A stretch of DNA of 64,000 bases from Rhizobium sp. FKL33 (lineage in GTDB: Bacteria > Pseudomonadota > Alphaproteobacteria > Rhizobiales > Rhizobiaceae): contig NZ_STFX01000024.1 in the NCBI RefSeq assembly GCF_005222915.1, positions 62,001 to 126,000 on the forward strand. Reading direction: 5' to 3'. The number at the start of each line of letters is the position of its first letter. Positions within the stretch are counted from its first letter, which is position 1. The notes beneath the pieces were generated by a model. That model searched no databases, was not told the DNA's origin, and saw nothing but the letters and a program-made list of their open reading frames with translations. The position numbers and the translations under genes are program-made. This document shows, in pieces, positions 17,514-26,317 of the stretch.

Positions 17514-18293
17514 TTATTCAGCGGCGTCAATGAGAGCCGACATTTCCGCAACGCTCATTTCCCCGGCGTAACGCTTGCCATTGATGAAGAAGGTCGGGGT
17601 GGAATCCACGCCGAAATCCTTGGACGCCTTTTCGCGCGTGGCGTTCACTTCATCCAGAAGTTTCTGGTTCGTCAAGCAGGCTTCGAAGCTCTGCTCGGAG
17701 AAACCGGCGAGTTTCGCCATCTGCAGGAGCGCCGCGCGGCCGTCTTCGGCGGTCGCCCAGGTCATCTGGCTCTTGAACAGCGCCGACACCATCGGGAAAT
17801 ACTGTTCCTTCGGCGCGCAGCGCGCCAGCATGATGGCGGCGGCGGCGCGGTTGTCGAGCGGGAATTCGCGCAGCACGAAGCGCGCCTTGCCGCTGTCGAT
17901 ATATTTCTGCTTGATCTCTTCGAAGACCGAATTGTGGAAGCGGGCGCAATGCGGGCAGGTCATCGACATATATTCGACGATCGTCACCTTGGCGTCGTCC
18001 TTGCCGAGCGACACATCCGGCAGCGGACCGGGCGCCATCAGCGCGGCGACATCGACTTCGCCTTCGGGCTGGGGCAGTTCGACCGGCGTCGTGGACGCCG
18101 TGGTTTCCGTGCTCACGGCGGGCGTCGCCGGGGTCGTCGCGGCGGGCTGAGACTGCGCGGTCTCCGTCTTGGCGGCAGGCGCGGCCGTCTCGGCCTTCTT
18201 CTCGTCGCTGCAGGCGGCGAGCGCCAGGCTCACGGCGGTCAGAAGCGCGACGGACATCAAGCGCGGCGACGCGCTCTTGAACAGGTAGGACAT
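17514..18293 (-). CDS. DsbA-family thiol-disulfide oxidoreductase, predicted lipoprotein
   Basis: A 259-residue envelope protein. Residues 1-28 form a signal peptide ending in the lipobox LAAC, so Cys28 is probably lipidated and the protein tethered to a membrane. A 60-residue Ala/Thr/Pro linker follows, then a thioredoxin fold with the active site CPHC (Cys113, Cys116) and the cis-Pro segment DSTPTFFING. This is the DsbA/BdbD-like (Thioredoxin_4) branch. GAGGAG precedes the ATG; the longer open frame upstream is unlikely to be used. It lies upstream of smc, as in many Hyphomicrobiales. Confidence 0.88.
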   Translation of the reverse strand: MSYLFKSASPRLMSVALLTAVSLALAACSDEKKAETAAPAAKTETAQSQPAATTPATPAVSTETTASTTPVELPQPEGEVDVAALMAPGPLPDVSLGKDDAKVTIVEYMSMTCPHCARFHNSVFEEIKQKYIDSGKARFVLREFPLDNRAAAAIMLARCAPKEQYFPMVSALFKSQMTWATAEDGRAALLQMAKLAGFSEQSFEACLTNQKLLDEVNATREKASKDFGVDSTPTFFINGKRYAGEMSVAEMSALIDAAE

Positions 18294-18488
18294 GAGTGCT
18301 CCTCGAAAAGGCCAATGTGGTATTGTCGATATACCGCAGCCTCTTACGCCGCAAGTATGACGGAGGGTCCGGCGTTCAAACAAATGTGAGGCGCGGAATA
18401 GCCGTAACGCCGCCTCAAGAAGGGTTTGAAAGGCCTTGGGCGCTCGCGGGGAGAATGGTATAAGGCTGTTAGCACGAGGACAGATCCC

Positions 18489-18779
18489 ATGGCAGCCAGA
18501 CAATCGCTTACTGTTAGTCTCCCCGCCGGCATGGCGGAAATGATCCGCGAGAAAGTCGCCTCTGGTGAATACGACAGTGAGAGCGCCGTGGTCGAAGAGG
18601 GACTTTTGACCTTGAGTGAACGCGACGCTGAGCTTGAGACATGGCTGCAGGAGGAAGTCGCGCCGACAATCAGGGCGCTCGATGAAGGCGAAATCGGCAC
18701 GATGACGCTGGAGGAAGCAAGTCGGCGACTTCACGCTCACCTCGACGCCATGAGCAAAAAGCTACCCACGCGGTCATGA
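18489..18779 (+). CDS. parD: ParD/CopG-type ribbon-helix-helix antitoxin
   Basis: A 96-residue protein with the ParD pattern: QSLTVSLPAGMAEMIREKV begins the N-terminal ribbon-helix-helix, and the ESAVVEEGLLTLSER helix follows; the C-terminal half is the flexible toxin-binding part. It should neutralise the downstream ParE and repress its own promoter. The start is the internal ATG before AARQSLTV; the extra 21 upstream codons of the open frame do not resemble the family. Its stop overlaps the toxin start (ATGA). Confidence 0.85.
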   Translation: MAARQSLTVSLPAGMAEMIREKVASGEYDSESAVVEEGLLTLSERDAELETWLQEEVAPTIRALDEGEIGTMTLEEASRRLHAHLDAMSKKLPTRS

Positions 18780-19084
18780 GCAACCCTGTCCTTTTCAGTG
18801 ATACGGCGGAAAGGGACATGCGCGACCTACTGGATTATCTCGCGCCTCGGGCTGGCCTACCCGTTGCGCGGGCTTACGTCGACAGGCTGATTGCTTTCTG
18901 CGCTTCACTCGCGACATTTCCAAAACGTGGCAAAAGCCGTGACGACATCAGCGTAGGCCTTCGCCTTGTTGGATACAGACGCAAGGCGACTATCATCTTC
19001 CGCGTTCGCGATAACGTGGTGATCATCCTGCGGGTTTATCATGGCGGCAAGAATGTGAACGTCGAGGATTTCATCGACACCTGA
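18776..19084 (+). CDS. parE: ParE/RelE-superfamily toxin
   Basis: A 102-residue protein of typical ParE length. Family marks are the first strand VLFSDTAERDMRDLLDYLAP, the SLATFPKRGKSRDDI segment, LRLVGYRRKATIIFRV, and the terminal VVIILRVYHGGKN strand. ParE toxins poison DNA gyrase; RelE relatives cut ribosome-bound mRNA, and the sequence does not decide between these, though pairing with ParD favours ParE. Translation is coupled to the antitoxin through ATGA. The pair sits between two conserved housekeeping genes and looks inserted. Confidence 0.87.
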   Translation: MSNPVLFSDTAERDMRDLLDYLAPRAGLPVARAYVDRLIAFCASLATFPKRGKSRDDISVGLRLVGYRRKATIIFRVRDNVVIILRVYHGGKNVNVEDFIDT

Positions 19085-19140
19085 AGAACACGTCGAATGC
19101 TCACGGCTTCAGTGTGTTGGACGCTCTTTGGCTCCGTTAC

Positions 19141-19647
19141 TCACTTCTCCTTCCTTCCCATCACGCCGCGCCCCAGACGCTCCAGCGCCGCCTTGAGCTT
19201 CTCATTGTCGATGTCGGCGGTCATGTCGGTCAGTTTGGCCTGCTGGTCGCGGGTCAGCGGCCGGGGTTTGGGGCGATGCTTGTGGCCCATATTCACCGGC
19301 TTCTGGACGATGCGCACCTGGCGGATGGCGGGGTAGCCGAAGAAGCCATTGATGCGCTGGATGAGTTCGCCCTGGACATGGGCGAGGAACAGCGCGCGCG
19401 CTCCTTCGCAGGCGATGGTCAGCACGCCGGGCTCGACCCCGCCGGCGTCGCCATAGCGATCGGCATTGGCGCGCGGCCAGGTGATCTTTTCCGGCCGGGT
19501 GCATTCGGCGAAATCGGCGCCGACGATTTCGTCCCACGAGCCGATCAAAGCCGTGTTGATACCCGCCTTGCGGGCGAGCACCGGGTCGATCAGCCGGTTG
19601 GCGGCTTCGGCGATCTGAAGCGCGCCTTTTCTCTGGAAGGAAGACAT
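19141..19647 (-). CDS. DUF721 (DciA-like) protein
   Basis: A 168-residue protein with the DUF721 core: LIGSWDEIVGADFAECTRPEKI, the VLTIACEGARALFLAHVQGELIQRIN strand-helix, and AIRQVRIVQ. DciA, in the same family, loads the replicative helicase DnaB in bacteria lacking DnaC; the KH-like DUF721 fold binds nucleic acid. A replication role is therefore plausible but is an inference from family. It is divergent from mutY, sharing a 136-base promoter region. Confidence 0.82.
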   Translation of the reverse strand: MSSFQRKGALQIAEAANRLIDPVLARKAGINTALIGSWDEIVGADFAECTRPEKITWPRANADRYGDAGGVEPGVLTIACEGARALFLAHVQGELIQRINGFFGYPAIRQVRIVQKPVNMGHKHRPKPRPLTRDQQAKLTDMTADIDNEKLKAALERLGRGVMGRKEK

Positions 19648-19783
19648 CGTCTCTTCGGGCCCGTGCGAATAAGTGTTAGAGAATCATAGCTTTCATCGGC
19701 CGCGGCGGCAACCGCCGGGGTCCGTGTATAACGGCTGGCGCGGCAAAGCGTTGCCGCCGCGACAATGGGATCGACAGACACAC

Positions 19784-20875
19784 ATGCCGGAACAGCCTGA
19801 CGCGGCAAGCCTTCTCGCCTGGTATGACCGGCATCATCGCGATCTGCCCTGGCGGGTCTCGCCGCCGATGCGACAAAGGGGCGTGATGCCCGATCCCTAC
19901 CGGATCTGGCTGTCCGAGGTGATGCTGCAGCAGACCACGGTGCAGGCCGTGCGCGCCTATTTCCTGAAATTCCTCGACTTATGGCCCACGGTGAGTAATC
20001 TCGCCCGCGCCGACAATGAGGATGTGATGAAAGCCTGGGCGGGGCTCGGCTATTACGCCCGCGCCCGCAATCTCAAGAAATGCGCCGAGGCGGTGGCGTT
20101 CGAGCATGGCGGCGTGTTTCCCGATACGGTGGACGGCCTGCGCGCGCTGCCGGGCATCGGCGATTACACTTCCGCCGCCGTCGCGGCCATCGCCTTTGAC
20201 AGGCGCGCTTTGGTGATGGACGGCAATGTCGAGCGGGTGCTGACCCGCCTCTTTACGGTGGAGGATCCGCTGCCGGGGGCGAAGCCGAAACTCAAAGCGC
20301 TGCTCGACACGCTGACGCCGAATGAGAGACCCGGCGATTTCGCCCAGGCGATGATGGATCTCGGCGCCACCATCTGCACGCCGCGCCGGCCGGCCTGTTC
20401 GCTCTGTCCCTGGCGCGACGCCTGCCGCGCCTTCGAAAGCCACGATCCCGAGACCTTCCCTGTCAAAGCCGCCAAGAAGGCCAAGCCGGCGCGCAAGGGC
20501 GCGGCCTTCGTGGCCGTGGATCCCGAGGGGCGCGTGCTGCTGCGCAAGCGGGTCGACAGCGGCCTGCTCGGCGGCATGAGCGAGCCGCCCGGCACCGGCT
20601 GGACCGCATCTCGCGACGGCGAGGATACGCCTGAGGCCGCGCCTTTCGCCGCCGACTGGCGTCTCTCAGGCGTCGTCACCCATGTCTTCACCCATTTCGA
20701 ATTGCGGCTCAGCGTCTACAGGGCCGATCTCGACGCCGCGCCTGATACGGCCGAAGGCTGGTGGGAGCCGATCGAGACGCTTGCCGATCAAGCCTTGCCG
20801 ACTGTCATGAAAAAGGCGATCGCCGCCGCTATACCGGACGCCTTCAAGCCCAAGAGGAAACCGCATGCCCGCTGA
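19784..20875 (+). CDS. mutY: A/G-specific adenine glycosylase MutY
   Basis: A 363-residue base-excision enzyme removing adenine mispaired with 8-oxoguanine. The N-terminal DLPWR and SEVMLQQT segments, the helix-hairpin-helix LPGIGDYTSAAV with VMDGNVERV (catalytic Asp), and the 4Fe-4S cluster ligands in CTPRRPACSLCPWRDAC (C-x6-C-x2-C-x5-C) are all intact. The C-terminal NUDIX-like 8-oxoG recognition domain begins near residue 235. The start at MPEQPDAAS fits the family better than the 37-codon upstream extension. It overlaps the following HAD gene by 11 bases. Confidence 0.95.
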   Translation: MPEQPDAASLLAWYDRHHRDLPWRVSPPMRQRGVMPDPYRIWLSEVMLQQTTVQAVRAYFLKFLDLWPTVSNLARADNEDVMKAWAGLGYYARARNLKKCAEAVAFEHGGVFPDTVDGLRALPGIGDYTSAAVAAIAFDRRALVMDGNVERVLTRLFTVEDPLPGAKPKLKALLDTLTPNERPGDFAQAMMDLGATICTPRRPACSLCPWRDACRAFESHDPETFPVKAAKKAKPARKGAAFVAVDPEGRVLLRKRVDSGLLGGMSEPPGTGWTASRDGEDTPEAAPFAADWRLSGVVTHVFTHFELRLSVYRADLDAAPDTAEGWWEPIETLADQALPTVMKKAIAAAIPDAFKPKRKPHAR

Positions 20876-21494
20876 AACCGCCACGCCCGAGATCCGCCAC
20901 ATCGTCTTCGACATCGGCAAGGTGCTGATCCATTACGATCCCAACCTGCCCTATGCGCGGCTGATCCCGGACGAGGAAGAGCGCAAATGGTTCTTCGAGC
21001 ATGTCTGCACCCATGACTGGAATGTCGAGCAGGATCGCGGCCGCACCTGGCTGGAGGCGGAGGAACTGCTTCTGGAGAAATTTCCCGATCGCGAAGAGCA
21101 TATCCGCGCCTTCCGCCAATACTGGCATGAAATGGTTCCGCACGCCTATGAGCGCTCCGTCGCCCATCTCGAGCGCTTCATCGCCGAGGGCCGCGACGTG
21201 ACGCTGCTCACCAATTTCTCCGACGACACATTCGATCAGGCGCAGGAGATTTTCCCCTTCCTCAAGGCCCCGCGCGGCGTCACCGTGTCGGCGCGGGTGA
21301 AACTGATCAAGCCCGATCCGCGGATTTATGAAAGCCACACCAGAACCTTCAACCTTGATCCCGCCGCGACGCTGTTCATCGACGACGCGCTTGCCAATGT
21401 GGAAGCCGCCCGCGCCTATGGCTGGAACGCGATCCACTATGTGGGGGCTGATGAGCTGGATGCGGAACTCGGGCGCTACGGATTGATGAACTGA
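20865..21494 (+). CDS. HAD-superfamily hydrolase (class IA, YihX-like)
   Basis: A 209-residue phosphatase-like protein. Motif I is FDIGKVLIHYD, with the nucleophile Asp but Gly at the acid/base position, as in the YihX / epoxide-hydrolase N-terminal branch; motif II is LLTNFSD; Lys in RVKLIKPDPRIY is motif III; LFIDDALANVEAA is motif IV. The substrate is probably a small phosphate ester, unknown in detail. It starts inside the mutY 3' end, so the two are co-transcribed. Confidence 0.87.
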   Translation: MPAETATPEIRHIVFDIGKVLIHYDPNLPYARLIPDEEERKWFFEHVCTHDWNVEQDRGRTWLEAEELLLEKFPDREEHIRAFRQYWHEMVPHAYERSVAHLERFIAEGRDVTLLTNFSDDTFDQAQEIFPFLKAPRGVTVSARVKLIKPDPRIYESHTRTFNLDPAATLFIDDALANVEAARAYGWNAIHYVGADELDAELGRYGLMN

Positions 21495-21523
21495 ACAAAA
21501 AGCAGGACTGTCTTTACGAATAC

Positions 21524-21554
21524 CCCCTATACTTCCCGCCGAAATGTATAGGGG
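21524..21554 (+). promoter_or_regulatory. Hairpin occluding the PAP2 gene ribosome binding site
   Basis: CCCCTATAC pairs perfectly with GTATAGGGG across a 13-base loop, with a further TA/TA pair possible beyond a one-base bulge. The right arm holds AGGGG, placed six bases before the ATG, and is the only Shine-Dalgarno candidate. Folding would hide it, which suggests translational control. Confidence 0.55.
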
Positions 21555-21560
21555 TAATTG

Positions 21561-22661
21561 ATGGATTTTTCTTCACGAACGACTCCGAAGGCGTCATCCG
21601 TAGCAAGATTTTCATTGGAGACCTGCCTTTCTGGTGCGAAAAGTCTCGCGAAAGATGAAAATTTTGTCGCCGTCATGACGTTTTCGCTGGCCGCGCTTCT
21701 ATGGAATCCTTCCACCTATTTGCAACTTGCCGCTCATTACCTGAAGGTTTTTCCGGCGCTAAACCTTCTCGTCCTTTTCATCCTGATCATCAGAGGTGTC
21801 CTGCTGTTCCCCCGCGCCCCGCTCGCTGGTCTGGTGGATGGCGCGCGGCGGCTCAGGTTCAAACATTTCGGGATGATGGCGCTGATCATTGGCTTTCTCT
21901 CCGCTTTCACCACGTTCAAATTGAGCATTCCCAGCGTCGCACCATTTTTTGCGGACCCATACATTGCCGCCTTCGATCTGTGGTTGCACGGAGACGACCC
22001 GTGGAAATACGCCAGAATGTTGCCTGCGGGGACAAGCATTATTATGGACTTCATCTACTCGAAGCTTTGGTTCGGCGTCGCGCTTTGTTCACTCATTCAC
22101 GCCGCCCTCCTGCGCCCTGCACCTGAGTTCAAACGTCTGATCATGGCCACCCTTCTCACCTATATTGTGCTGGGGGTCATTCTTGCGACAGCGTTCTCTT
22201 CCGTTGGCCCGATATTCTACGACCGCTTTTACGCCGAGCCCCGCTTCGCGGAATTCACCGCAATGCTTGCGGCAGATCCCTATGCGACGCAGCAGAAGTT
22301 CTACATGGAGTATCTCTATTCGGCGGCAACGACCAATACGGCTTTGATTGGCTCGGGCATTTCGGCGATGCCGAGCATCCATGTGGGCGTGGCGGTGACC
22401 GTCGCATGGTATATGACGTCACAGGGCCGCCTGAGCATGATCGCCGGTTGGACTTTTGCCGGAACAATCTTGTTTGGTTCAGTCTATACCGGATGGCATT
22501 ACGCCGCCGATGGATATCTGTCTGCGATTGCGGCGACGCTGTTCTGGTGGATCGCTTCGCGTCGATACACTCTGGGATTGATGCTCTGGAGGCGAGGACC
22601 GAAGCAGATCGGTGACGGGGTGAAAATCGACGCTGCAATCCATCGCGGTCGTACGGCGTAA
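21561..22661 (+). CDS. PAP2-superfamily membrane phosphatase (Aur1/Ipt1-like)
   Basis: A 366-residue multipass membrane protein (about seven hydrophobic segments). The PAP2 catalytic signature is present as SAMPSIHV (Ser and His) and GWHYAADGYLS (nucleophile His with its Asp partner), the spacing seen in the PAP2_3 group that includes inositol-phosphorylceramide synthases. It probably acts on a lipid phosphate or transfers a phospho-head group at the membrane face. Base composition is lower in GC than its neighbours, especially in the first 100 codons. A TTG three bases before the ATG is an alternative start. Confidence 0.8.
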   Translation: MDFSSRTTPKASSVARFSLETCLSGAKSLAKDENFVAVMTFSLAALLWNPSTYLQLAAHYLKVFPALNLLVLFILIIRGVLLFPRAPLAGLVDGARRLRFKHFGMMALIIGFLSAFTTFKLSIPSVAPFFADPYIAAFDLWLHGDDPWKYARMLPAGTSIIMDFIYSKLWFGVALCSLIHAALLRPAPEFKRLIMATLLTYIVLGVILATAFSSVGPIFYDRFYAEPRFAEFTAMLAADPYATQQKFYMEYLYSAATTNTALIGSGISAMPSIHVGVAVTVAWYMTSQGRLSMIAGWTFAGTILFGSVYTGWHYAADGYLSAIAATLFWWIASRRYTLGLMLWRRGPKQIGDGVKIDAAIHRGRTA

Positions 22662-22664
22662 CGG

Positions 22665-23081
22665 CTACAAGGTTTCCATCACGCCAAGAAAGCCGCACAG
22701 CCTTTCCACCAACACAGCTTTGTCCTTCAACTCGCATTCCCAGACGGTCAACACCTGCCATCCGGCTGATGTCAGGGCATCCAGATTCGCCGCGTCGCGG
22801 GCGCGGTTGCGGGCAATCTTTGCTTGCCAGTAGTCGGCATTGCTCTTGGGCGCGCGGGCGCCGCGGGGGCAGTCATGGCCGTGCCAGAAGCAGCCATGGA
22901 CGAAGATCAGCTTGCGGCGGCCGGGAAAGACGAGATCGGGCTTGCCGGGCAGGTCGGCGCGGTGGAGGCGGTAGCGATAGCCGAGGGATGTCAGGAGCTT
23001 GCGCAGCTTGAGTTCGGGCGCGGTGTTCTTGGATTTCACCCGCCGCATCACCGCGCTGCGCTGTTCCGGCGTCTCCGTCAC
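22665..23081 (-). CDS. vsr: Very short patch repair endonuclease Vsr
   Basis: A 138-residue endonuclease of normal Vsr length. RSAVMRRVKSKNTAPE near the N-terminus, LPGKPDLVFPGRRKLIFVHG (catalytic Asp), FWHGHDC and the DYWQAKIARN segment are diagnostic. Vsr nicks next to T:G mismatches produced by deamination of 5-methylcytosine in the partner methylase's site. Its GTG start overlaps the methyltransferase stop (GTGA), so the two are co-translated. No restriction endonuclease follows; the next gene is a convergent PAP2 protein three bases away. Confidence 0.93.
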   Translation of the reverse strand: MTETPEQRSAVMRRVKSKNTAPELKLRKLLTSLGYRYRLHRADLPGKPDLVFPGRRKLIFVHGCFWHGHDCPRGARAPKSNADYWQAKIARNRARDAANLDALTSAGWQVLTVWECELKDKAVLVERLCGFLGVMETL

Positions 23082-24235
23082 GCCGCCCGTCTCCCGATCT
23101 TGGAGGCAGCCAGCAGCGGCTCGAAGAGATGCCGGGCGAGATGGCCGACCACAGGCGTGGCGACGCCGTCGCCGGTCAGATGATAGGCTTCAGTATAGGA
23201 GCCGGGCAGGAGATAACTGTCGGGCAGGCCCATTAGTCGCGCCGTTTCGCGGGCTGTCAGGAGGCGGGCGGCGAGTTTTCCGCCCTCGACGATCAGGATC
23301 GATTGCCGGCTGGAGCCGCCGGCGGGCGTACGCAGGCAACCGGCGAGGCCGTCGAAACGGATTTCGGCCCGCTGGATCTTGCCGCCCTGGCCATCAGGCC
23401 GCGTACGCTTGTAGAGCGCCCCGACCCGGGGCTGGCCATCGGCTCTGGCGGCATCGAGTTTGGCGCGGTTGTTGGCGTCCATCATCGCGATGAGTGCGTC
23501 GAGCCGGTCGTCTGACAGCCAGCGGACGCCGGCGGGATCGGTTTCGACGATGTCGATCAGCGCGACGTTGCGCCGGGCGGGGGCCGGCAAGCGCCACCAG
23601 AGCCAATCCTCTGCGGCCATGTCAGAAAGGCGGGCATGAGCCGCGATCAAAGCGGGCGGATGCCAGTCTGCGGACGGTTCGGACGAAACGCAGTCTTCAG
23701 GCAGGTGGCGATCCTTGCTGACGGCGACGATGAACAGGCGCGGCCGCGATTGCGGCAGGAAGCGCGCCGCATCGATGACCATGGCGCCGAAGCGATAGCC
23801 GCCGGACGACAGGGCTTCGCCGATGGCGGCGAAATCGCGGCCGCCATGCGAGGTGAGCGCGCCGCAGACATTTTCGAGCGCGATGATCGCGGGCGCCCGC
23901 CCCTCGGCCTTCAATGCCTGCATCAGCCGCCAGAAAGTCCAGAACGTGCCCGAGCGCGCGCCGCCGAGACCGGCGCCCGCGCCGGCCAGCGACAGGTCCT
24001 GGCAGGGAAAGGAGGCCCAGGCGAGATCGGCGCGTCCGGGGATATCGGCTGCTGCAAGGCGACCGATATCTTCCAGCTTCAGCCAGTCGCCGCCCCAATT
24101 GGCGCGGTAGGCGCGGGCCTTGCCGGCGTCGAGATCATTGGCGAACAGGCAGGACCAGCTTTCGCCCAGTCCGGCGCGGACCATGCCGCCGCCGGCGAAG
24201 AATTCATAATAGCCAGGTGATTCCGTCTTCTGCAT
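23078..24235 (-). CDS. DNA (cytosine-5-)-methyltransferase, solitary
   Basis: A 385-residue C5 methyltransferase. Motif I is YYEFFAGGGMVRAGLG, motif IV ASFPCQDLS carries the catalytic cysteine (Cys78), motif VI is ENVCG (Glu121), motif VIII lies in FLPQSRPRLFIVAV, and a target-recognition region precedes motif IX/X near residues 230-340 (TARETARLMGLPDSY). All catalytic parts look intact. The recognition sequence cannot be inferred. Only Vsr accompanies it, so it is either an orphan dcm-like enzyme or the survivor of a restriction-modification system. Confidence 0.92.
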   Translation of the reverse strand: MQKTESPGYYEFFAGGGMVRAGLGESWSCLFANDLDAGKARAYRANWGGDWLKLEDIGRLAAADIPGRADLAWASFPCQDLSLAGAGAGLGGARSGTFWTFWRLMQALKAEGRAPAIIALENVCGALTSHGGRDFAAIGEALSSGGYRFGAMVIDAARFLPQSRPRLFIVAVSKDRHLPEDCVSSEPSADWHPPALIAAHARLSDMAAEDWLWWRLPAPARRNVALIDIVETDPAGVRWLSDDRLDALIAMMDANNRAKLDAARADGQPRVGALYKRTRPDGQGGKIQRAEIRFDGLAGCLRTPAGGSSRQSILIVEGGKLAARLLTARETARLMGLPDSYLLPGSYTEAYHLTGDGVATPVVGHLARHLFEPLLAASKIGRRAA

Positions 24236-24412
24236 GCGCCATCCTAATCCATGTCGCGGCGGATGCGCAGCGCTTTCGGGCGAAGAGAGCGTGCGGCCAT
24301 CTATACGGAAACTATACGCGACTTTATGCGGATTTTACGCCGGCCTTATGCGCCCTGGCCTATAGGCTTCAGGCCGCCTTGTGCGGCCAGAACCAGCAAA
24401 GGCGCCCGCATC

Positions 24413-26314
24413 ATGCATGCTCCCCAATCTCAAACCGGTCCGAAAACCTCGGTGGGCCGGCTTCTCGCCCTCTCCCTCGGCTCGATCGGCGTGGTCTATG
24501 GCGATATCGGCACATCGCCCCTTTATGCGTTTCGTGAAGCGCTGCGCCCCGTGGCGAAGGACGGCGTCACGCCCGACGAGGTGATCGGCATCATCTCGCT
24601 GATGCTGTGGACGCTCACCATCATCGTCACCGTCAAATATGTTGTCTTCCTGCTGCGCGCCGACAACAAGGGCGAAGGCGGCACGCTGTCCCTGCTCGCG
24701 CTGCTGTCGAGCAAACTCGAGGGCCGGCATGGCCGCGTTCTGGTGCTGCTCGGGCTGATCGGCGCGGCGCTGTTCATCGGCGACGCCATGATCACGCCGG
24801 CGCTGTCGGTGATGTCGGCGGTCGAGGGCATGAAATTCGTTGCCCCCGATCTCACCCGCTTCGTGCTGCCGGTCAGCGTGGTGATCCTGATCGCGCTGTT
24901 TGCGGTGCAATCGCGTGGCACCGGCGCGGTGTCCAAGGCTTTCGGCCCGATCACGCTGGTGTGGTTTGCGGCGCTTGCCGCAGCCGGCATTGCGCATATC
25001 GCCGACGACCCGCGCATCTTTGCAGCGCTCAATCCGCTGAACGCCGTGACATTTCTCGTCCATGGCGGTTTTTCGGCGCTGATCGTGCTTGGCGCGGTGT
25101 TCCTTACCGTCACGGGCGCGGAAGCGCTTTACGCCGATCTCGGACATTTCGGCCGCAAACCGATCCAGCTCGCCTGGCTGGCGGTGGTCTATCCGGCGCT
25201 GACGCTGAATTATCTCGGCCAAGGCGCCTTCGTGCTGAGCGATGCGCGCGCCATTGAGGATCCGTTCTATCTGATGTTTCCGGAATGGTCGCTGATCCCG
25301 GTGATCCTGCTCGCCACCGCCGCCACCATCATCGCCAGCCAGGCTGTCATCACCGGCGCCTTTTCGCTGGTCAGCCAGGCGATCCATCTCGGCTTCCTGC
25401 CGCGCATGGACATCCACCACACCTCGCATACCGACACCGGCCAGATCTATCTGCCGATGGTCAACACCTTCCTGTTGTTCGGCGTGATGATGCTGGTGCT
25501 GATCTTCCAGACCTCGGAATCGCTCGCCACCGCCTATGGCATTTCGGTGACAGGAGCGATGGTGGTGACCACGATCATGTTCTTCGACTTCCTGCGCATC
25601 GAATGGAAATGGTCGCTCGCCGCGGCGCTGTCGCTGATCCTGCCGCTCGCCACGCTCGAACTGGTGTTTCTGGGCGCCAATCTGATCAAGATCCATGACG
25701 GCGGCTATGTGCCGATCGGCATTGCGGGTCTGGTCGTGCTGGTGATGTGGACCTGGCGGCGCGGCGCGGCGATCGTGTCGGAAAAATCCCGCCGCAGCCA
25801 TGTCGCGCTCCGGGCCTTCGTGAAATCGATCGAAAAGGAAAGCGCGCATGGGCCGCATCCCATTCCCGGCTGCGGCATCTTCCTGACCTCGGAGCCGGAC
25901 GCGACGCCATCGGCGCTGCTGCACAACATCAAGCATAACCGTGTGCTGCATCAGCAGAACATCATCCTGACCATCCGCACGGACGCCGCGCCGACGGTGC
26001 CGCCCGCCGAGCGGGGCAAGATCGAGCGGATCTCGGACCGCTTCTCGCTGTTGACGCTGACCTTTGGCTTCATGGATACGCCGAATGTCTCGCAGGCGCT
26101 GGCGCAGATGCGCAAGGAAGGGCTGAAATTCGACATCATGTCGACCACTTTCTTCGTCGGCCGCCGCAAGCTGGTCTCCGATCCCAATTCCGGCATGCCC
26201 GCCTGGCAGGACCGGCTGTTCATCGGGCTCGCCAGCATGGGCACCGATCCATCGGACTACTTCCGTCTGCCGGCGAACCGGGTTATCGAACTGGGATCGC
26301 ATGTCAGCGTGTGA
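24413..26314 (+). CDS. kup: Kup-type potassium uptake protein
   Basis: A 633-residue K+/H+ symporter of the KUP/HAK/KT family. The signature [13 protein letters not shown] occurs near residue 27; about twelve membrane segments follow, then a cytoplasmic C-terminal region beginning near residue 450. Kup supports constitutive potassium uptake, notably at low pH or high osmolarity. The start at MHAPQSQTG is preferred to a 54-codon extension unlike the family. The next gene begins three bases after the stop, placing kup at the head of a three-gene operon with a KdpD-like kinase and KdpE. Confidence 0.93.
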   Translation: MHAPQSQTGPKTSVGRLLALSLGSIGVVYGDIGTSPLYAFREALRPVAKDGVTPDEVIGIISLMLWTLTIIVTVKYVVFLLRADNKGEGGTLSLLALLSSKLEGRHGRVLVLLGLIGAALFIGDAMITPALSVMSAVEGMKFVAPDLTRFVLPVSVVILIALFAVQSRGTGAVSKAFGPITLVWFAALAAAGIAHIADDPRIFAALNPLNAVTFLVHGGFSALIVLGAVFLTVTGAEALYADLGHFGRKPIQLAWLAVVYPALTLNYLGQGAFVLSDARAIEDPFYLMFPEWSLIPVILLATAATIIASQAVITGAFSLVSQAIHLGFLPRMDIHHTSHTDTGQIYLPMVNTFLLFGVMMLVLIFQTSESLATAYGISVTGAMVVTTIMFFDFLRIEWKWSLAAALSLILPLATLELVFLGANLIKIHDGGYVPIGIAGLVVLVMWTWRRGAAIVSEKSRRSHVALRAFVKSIEKESAHGPHPIPGCGIFLTSEPDATPSALLHNIKHNRVLHQQNIILTIRTDAAPTVPPAERGKIERISDRFSLLTLTFGFMDTPNVSQALAQMRKEGLKFDIMSTTFFVGRRKLVSDPNSGMPAWQDRLFIGLASMGTDPSDYFRLPANRVIELGSHVSV

Positions 26315-26317
26315 GTC

